Shown in pieces: positions 60,533 to 64,000 of a stretch of 64,000 nucleotides of DNA. The stretch is from Paenibacillus_E allorhizoplanae (lineage in GTDB: Bacteria; Bacillota; Bacilli; Paenibacillales; NBRC-103111): assembly GCF_927798215.1 (NCBI RefSeq), contig NZ_CAKMMW010000001.1:124001-188000 (forward strand), written 5' to 3'. The translations under genes were made by a program, and so were the position numbers. A model generated the notes under the pieces. The model worked only from the letters and a program-made list of their open reading frames with translations. It did no database searches and was not told the origin of the DNA. Within the stretch, counting starts at the first letter, position 1; every line of letters begins with the position of its first letter.

Positions 60533-61495
60533 TTAATAAATTGAATTGCCGGTTGTTTTTTTACTTAGCTGATTCGCTCCTACGACTAAAATGAGACCTA
60601 TTACGGATTTGAACAGCCCGATTGCCGTTGTATAGCTATATTGACCACCTAGCAAGCCTACACGGTAAATATAAGTGTCAATGATCTCACCTGTCGACGT
60701 GACGAGTGGATTCATCAGCATGTACACTTGTTCAAAGCCGAGATCGAGAATGTGCCCGATCCTTAATAGCAGGAGCACCATAATCGTAGGCAGTAAGGAC
60801 GGTAGAGTAATACTGAACACTTGCCTTAATTTGCTTGCTCCATCCACCTCGGCAGATTCATATAACTCTGGGTTAATCCCTGCAAGTGCGGCGAGATAAA
60901 TGATCGTGCCCCAGCCAACTTCTTTCCATATTCCCGAAGTCACGACAATTGTGCGAAAATAATTAGGCTCTTGCATGAAGAAGATCTTCTCTCTGCCCAG
61001 CATGTGAAGAACATCATTGAGCATGCCCGAGGACGGGGATAGAAAGTTAATGACAAGCCCGCCGACAATGACCCAAGATAGGAAGTGAGGCAGGTACAGC
61101 ACGGTTTGCACAACTTTTTTGAAAGCCATCTTTCTGACTTCATTCATTAGAAGTGCCAAAATGATCGGAGCCGGAAATCCGAAGAAAAGCTGATATATAC
61201 TTATTAAGAACGTATTCTTGGTCACCGTCAGAAACTCCGGATACGTAAATAAGTTGATAAAATGCTTCATACCAACGAATTTGCTGCTCAAAATCCCTGT
61301 AAACACACTATAGTCCTGAAAAGCTATAATGATGCCAGCTAAAGGAACGTATTTGAATAAGATAAAGAAAAGAAGTCCAGGAAGTACCATCGAATAGATC
61401 TGCCAATATTTAACGACATACAGCTTGGGCTTTACTGTTGGCCGTCCCGTTAATCCAGCTGATCCTGTCACAATTCTCTCTTTACTGACATTCAT
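60533..61495 (-). CDS. Carbohydrate ABC transporter permease, LplB-type
   Basis: Permease of 320 residues from the ATG at 61495, with AGGAG 10 bases upstream; the frame extends to 61522. The first membrane segment is YSMVLPGLLFFILFKYVPLA. FQDYSVFTGILSSKFVGMKH and the EAA loop YESAEVDGASKLRQVFSITL are LplB-type. First gene of the module D operon, with two cre sites upstream and the YesM/YesN pair behind it. Confidence 0.93.
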   Translation of the reverse strand: MNVSKERIVTGSAGLTGRPTVKPKLYVVKYWQIYSMVLPGLLFFILFKYVPLAGIIIAFQDYSVFTGILSSKFVGMKHFINLFTYPEFLTVTKNTFLISIYQLFFGFPAPIILALLMNEVRKMAFKKVVQTVLYLPHFLSWVIVGGLVINFLSPSSGMLNDVLHMLGREKIFFMQEPNYFRTIVVTSGIWKEVGWGTIIYLAALAGINPELYESAEVDGASKLRQVFSITLPSLLPTIMVLLLLRIGHILDLGFEQVYMLMNPLVTSTGEIIDTYIYRVGLLGGQYSYTTAIGLFKSVIGLILVVGANQLSKKTTGNSIY

Positions 61496-61551
61496 TGCTT
61501 CATTTCTCCTCTCCATGCGCATGTGCTAGGCTTGCTGTGATGTAACTTTAT

Positions 61552-61566
61552 TGTATACGGTTACAA
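61552..61566 (-). promoter_or_regulatory. cre site (CcpA box) at the module D promoter
   Basis: The minus strand reads TTGTAACCGTATACA, a full match to WTGNAANCGNWNNCW. It overlaps a TACAAT -10-like box. Occupation by CcpA would repress the operon on preferred sugars. Confidence 0.7.
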
Positions 61567-61616
61567 ATGCATTAACCATGTGATCTCTTGCGAAAGTTGT
61601 GTTTTTATATTCTAAT

Positions 61617-61631
61617 TGGTTACGCTTTCAA
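61617..61631 (-). promoter_or_regulatory. Second cre site upstream of module D
   Basis: The minus strand reads TTGAAAGCGTAACCA, again a full match to WTGNAANCGNWNNCW, 51 bases upstream of the first. The two together resemble paired cre control. It lies next to the YesN gene's terminator. Confidence 0.65.
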
Positions 61632-61638
61632 ATCAAAA

Positions 61639-61662
61639 AGACCATTCTGGCAAGAACGGTCT
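61639..61662 (-). terminator. Terminator of the YesM/YesN operon
   Basis: AGACC-A-TTCT and AGAA-C-GGTCT form a bulged stem with a GGCA loop. The minus strand continues TTTTTGATTTG. It lies 28 bases past the YesN stop and separates the regulators from the transporter operon. Confidence 0.75.
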
Positions 61663-61689
61663 CCTTTTGTCCAGTTAGTTACATAATAA

Positions 61690-62751
61690 CTAGGAACCTG
61701 TCACCCTTTTTTTGTATTCATTAGGTGACAAGCCATAATATTTCTTGAATGTTTTCGTAAAATGCGGATAATCCTCATAACCAACCGCCAGAGCAGCCTC
61801 GGAGGCTCTGACTCCAGGAGCCTTCAGCAATTCCTTAACCTTCTCCATACGCAGTTTGATAACGTAATCGGTGAAACTTAGCCCTAGCTCATCTTTAAAA
61901 CAGCGGCTGAAATAAGACAAGGACATCCCTGACTTCTCTGCCGCTTTCTGCAAGGAGATATCCTCTTGGAAATAATTCAAAACAATATAATCGATAGCCT
62001 TCGCAATCGATTGTCGCTGCCCCCAATTTCTGGAAGCTCTAACCTTCTCCGCCAAATCTTTCAGGCTGCCTCTTGCTTGCACGAGCCATCCCTCCAGCGG
62101 CATTTCATTGCCCTCTGTCAGAAAGGGCTTGCTCGACTCGGACATTCCGCCGCCTGAGCGATGCAGGAGTTCAGCCTCGACCATGGTCAGCAGATCTTCC
62201 GTACAACTTCGAGCGACCTCATCAGAAACACCTTCTTCCCTAAGCTTCTGAACCATTTCTTTCATAAGCTGTAGTGCCTCTTCTTCGTTTAACAACCACA
62301 GTTGCTCTGATACAGCTTCACTTCGAGCTTTGGATTGCTTCACCCATTGGCTTCGGCCAGTTGCTACCTTATGTCTTTCTTTGAATCTGCCGTCAATGTC
62401 AGAGAGCAGTTCATACAGCTGCTCCTCCTTAAGTGGCTTGAGCAAGTAATCGGTAACGTCTTGCCGCAGCGCCTGTTGCGCATAAGCAAAGTCACCATAC
62501 CCGGAAATGATAATGATTTCCATGTCCCGTTTCCTTCTACGCACCTCTCGAATCAACTCCAAGCCATCCATGACTGGCATAGAGATATCGGTAATCAGTA
62601 GGTCAGGACGCAGCTTCTCACAAAGTGCCAGCGCCTCCATGCCATCATCAGCTTCACCGATTACTTCAAAGCCATAGGGGCTTTCGGCGATGAGCTTACA
62701 CAAACTGCGTTTAATCATAATCTCGTCGTCTACAATGAGCACCTTATACAT
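61690..62751 (-). CDS. YesN-type response regulator with AraC DNA-binding domain
   Basis: Regulator of 353 residues. The receiver (1-120) has the acidic pocket Asp8-Asp9 and phospho-acceptor Asp55 (LLITDISMPVMDG), with Lys in DYLLKP. The C-terminal AraC domain is at about 255-350 (AAEKSGMSLSYFSRCFKDEL, AVGYEDYPHFTKTFKKYYGL). It follows the kinase gene by 11 bases and likely activates the module D operon downstream. Confidence 0.93.
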   Translation of the reverse strand: MYKVLIVDDEIMIKRSLCKLIAESPYGFEVIGEADDGMEALALCEKLRPDLLITDISMPVMDGLELIREVRRRKRDMEIIIISGYGDFAYAQQALRQDVTDYLLKPLKEEQLYELLSDIDGRFKERHKVATGRSQWVKQSKARSEAVSEQLWLLNEEEALQLMKEMVQKLREEGVSDEVARSCTEDLLTMVEAELLHRSGGGMSESSKPFLTEGNEMPLEGWLVQARGSLKDLAEKVRASRNWGQRQSIAKAIDYIVLNYFQEDISLQKAAEKSGMSLSYFSRCFKDELGLSFTDYVIKLRMEKVKELLKAPGVRASEAALAVGYEDYPHFTKTFKKYYGLSPNEYKKRVTGS

Positions 62752-62762
62752 GGTCAGCCTCC

Positions 62763-64000
62763 TTACTTGTGAGTTGCATATTTAAGCATCAGCTCTACAA
62801 CGGTTCCCGTCTCATCCGATTTGGCAATGTAAAGACCAAAGGGAGATCCAAAAGAGAGGCGAATTCGCTGATGAACATTCCATAGTCCTATCGACTCCGA
62901 GGAGCCATCTGTTATTACTGCTGAATCTCTTCGAAAATTAACATCATTGTTATTGAATGCTTGATTATACTCATTTCTTAGCATATTATCCATACCCTTG
63001 CCCTGATCTATAATCCGAAGCAAATAGCCATCTTCTGAACGTTCACCTGTTAGGCCAATATACGTAGGCTTAATTCTATGTCGTTCATAACCGTGCTTAA
63101 AGGCATTTTCCACAAGAGGTTGAATCATAAGGCGGAGCGCTAATACATTAAGGTGATCCTCATCGTGAAACTTTAGTTCTACTCGAAGCGTTTTAAATCT
63201 CTCCTGCTGAATTTCAAGGTAGGTGCTAATATAACGAAGCTCATCCTTAAGTGTCACCGTCTGCTGAGGATGACCAATACTATATCGAAAAATATCAGCT
63301 AAGGAGGTTGCCATTCGACTAATAGGTTTGACTCCCTCAATAATCGCATACGAATTCATAATTTCTAGTGTGTTGTATAAAAAATGCGGATTAATCTGAG
63401 ACTGCATGACCAGAAGTGCCGACTCTCGTTGGCGGAGTTCCATCTCGATCTCTTTCTGCCTAGAATGCTGGATCTCATCAATCAGTCTTCGAATTTCTCC
63501 AACCATTCGGTTAAAACTTCGATTTAAGCCTCCAATTTCGTCGTTGCGTTTCTCTGGCGCTCGGACATTTAAGTCCCCCTCTTCCGCCCGGCGCATCAAC
63601 CGCCGCAAATGCGACAGCGATTGAGTAAGATACACAGAGAAGCCTCCCACCAAGAATAAGGCCAAACTTACAAGCAACAACCCGACCCAAACCGTTACAT
63701 TACGCCAGCGAACAAGATCGCCATTAAGTTCATTCAGCGGCACCTCAGAAATAAGTGTCCACTTGGTCAACGAAGAACGTTCGGTGAGGATCAGCTTTTT
63801 GGTGCCGTTAATCGTTACAACCGAGTTCCCACTTGGCTCTTCTTGTGTTAAACGTATGTTTTGCTCGTTGACGGCCTTTCCCCACTTTTCCTTGTCTGGA
63901 TGGTAAACGACCTTACCGTCTTGGTCCATAATCCATACAAACCCGCTCTGTCCGAGTTTAATTTTTTCGCATATTTTAATAATTTCGTTCATTTTCAAAT
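62763..64000 (-). CDS. YesM-type sensor histidine kinase (partial, 5' end outside window)
   Basis: The C-terminal 411 residues or so are in the window and the frame runs open to the right edge, so the N-terminal membrane segment and part of the extracellular sensor are missing. Visible are the end of the sensor domain (FVWIMDQDGKVVYHPDKEKW, dCACHE-like), a membrane segment (residues about 101-123) and a HAMP-type linker. The His kinase motif is QINPHFLYNTLE with phospho-His about residue 205, and the ATPase contains RLMIQPLVENAFKHG. It senses a sugar outside and phosphorylates YesN, 11 bases away. Confidence 0.9.
   Translation of the reverse strand, partial: LKMNEIIKICEKIKLGQSGFVWIMDQDGKVVYHPDKEKWGKAVNEQNIRLTQEEPSGNSVVTINGTKKLILTERSSLTKWTLISEVPLNELNGDLVRWRNVTVWVGLLLVSLALFLVGGFSVYLTQSLSHLRRLMRRAEEGDLNVRAPEKRNDEIGGLNRSFNRMVGEIRRLIDEIQHSRQKEIEMELRQRESALLVMQSQINPHFLYNTLEIMNSYAIIEGVKPISRMATSLADIFRYSIGHPQQTVTLKDELRYISTYLEIQQERFKTLRVELKFHDEDHLNVLALRLMIQPLVENAFKHGYERHRIKPTYIGLTGERSEDGYLLRIIDQGKGMDNMLRNEYNQAFNNNDVNFRRDSAVITDGSSESIGLWNVHQRIRLSFGSPFGLYIAKSDETGTVVELMLKYATHK

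Noticed and set aside
1..64000. CRISPR arrays, tRNA, rRNA, insertion sequences or prophage
   Set aside because: No regularly spaced repeats, no tRNA-like cloverleaf that I could recognise, and no transposase, integrase or phage structural motifs in any frame I read.

Overview
The window looks like a chromosomal segment of a Paenibacillus-type member of the Bacillales. The reasons are the GC content (around 45%), strong GGAGG ribosome binding sites, several well-supported TTG and GTG starts, and four LplB/LplC/MalG-type sugar ABC transport modules. Each module is paired with a membrane-bound AraC-type regulator or a YesM/YesN pair, which is characteristic of soil and plant-associated Paenibacillus. 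I recognise no rRNA, tRNA, phage, transposase or CRISPR. Both ends cut a gene: a permease on the left and a sensor kinase on the right.

Layout. (1) 1-5.7 kb, minus strand: sugar transporter module A (one-piece membrane AraC regulator, lipoprotein binding protein, two permeases, the second cut by the window edge). (2) 5.9-16.7 kb, minus strand: a tightly packed run of 11 catabolic and regulatory genes. In transcription order they are a NagA-like deacetylase, a D-threonine aldolase/D-serine dehydratase-like PLP enzyme, RidA, an M81/MlrC metalloprotein, a class III aminotransferase, an SDR, an IclR regulator, a Gfo/Idh/MocA oxidoreductase, an HpcH/HpaI aldolase and two more SDRs. It ends in a hairpin terminator. 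The first two genes each carry the same 24-bp palindrome of the TGAAA-N6-TTTCA type next to the -10 box, which is the KdgR/IclR operator pattern. This is the most interesting system in the window: a candidate undescribed route for an amino-sugar, amino-sugar-acid or D-amino-acid-containing compound. (3) 17.0-17.3 kb: a secreted-protein remnant. (4) 17.4-30.1 kb, minus strand: module B, a glycan-utilisation locus with a membrane AraC regulator, binding protein, LplB and LplC permeases, a cytoplasmic GH95-like glycosidase and a large secreted protein with two near-identical discoidin domains. (5) 30.3-39.8 kb: an aldo/keto reductase, an AraC regulator, a pentapeptide-repeat protein, two overlapping AraC-type regulator genes and, divergently, module C (LplB, LplC, binding protein) ending in a perfect 20-bp stem terminator. 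A 170-bp palindromic repeat-like element follows.

(6) 40.2-54.8 kb: a mosaic of stand-alone genes: SDR with WYL regulator, GrpB-like, GNAT-like, zinc phospholipase C-like, DinB, two NUDIX hydrolases, a P-loop kinase, MATE exporter, a second WYL regulator divergent from two GyrI-like proteins with clear palindromic operators, two VOC proteins and a PAS-hybrid histidine kinase. A 24-residue lipoprotein-like ORF and a small cysteine-containing membrane protein follow. (7) 55.3-64 kb, minus strand: module D (YesM kinase, YesN regulator, LplB, LplC, binding protein, and an (alpha/alpha)6 glycosidase of the GH63/MGH1 kind), with two good cre sites in front of the transporter operon.

How it works together: none of the four transporters carries its own ATPase gene, so a shared MsmX-like ATPase elsewhere is expected. 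The glycosidases lack signal peptides, so oligosaccharides are probably imported and cut inside the cell. Each module has its own membrane sensor. Functional assignments rest on motif reading only; no database search was possible.
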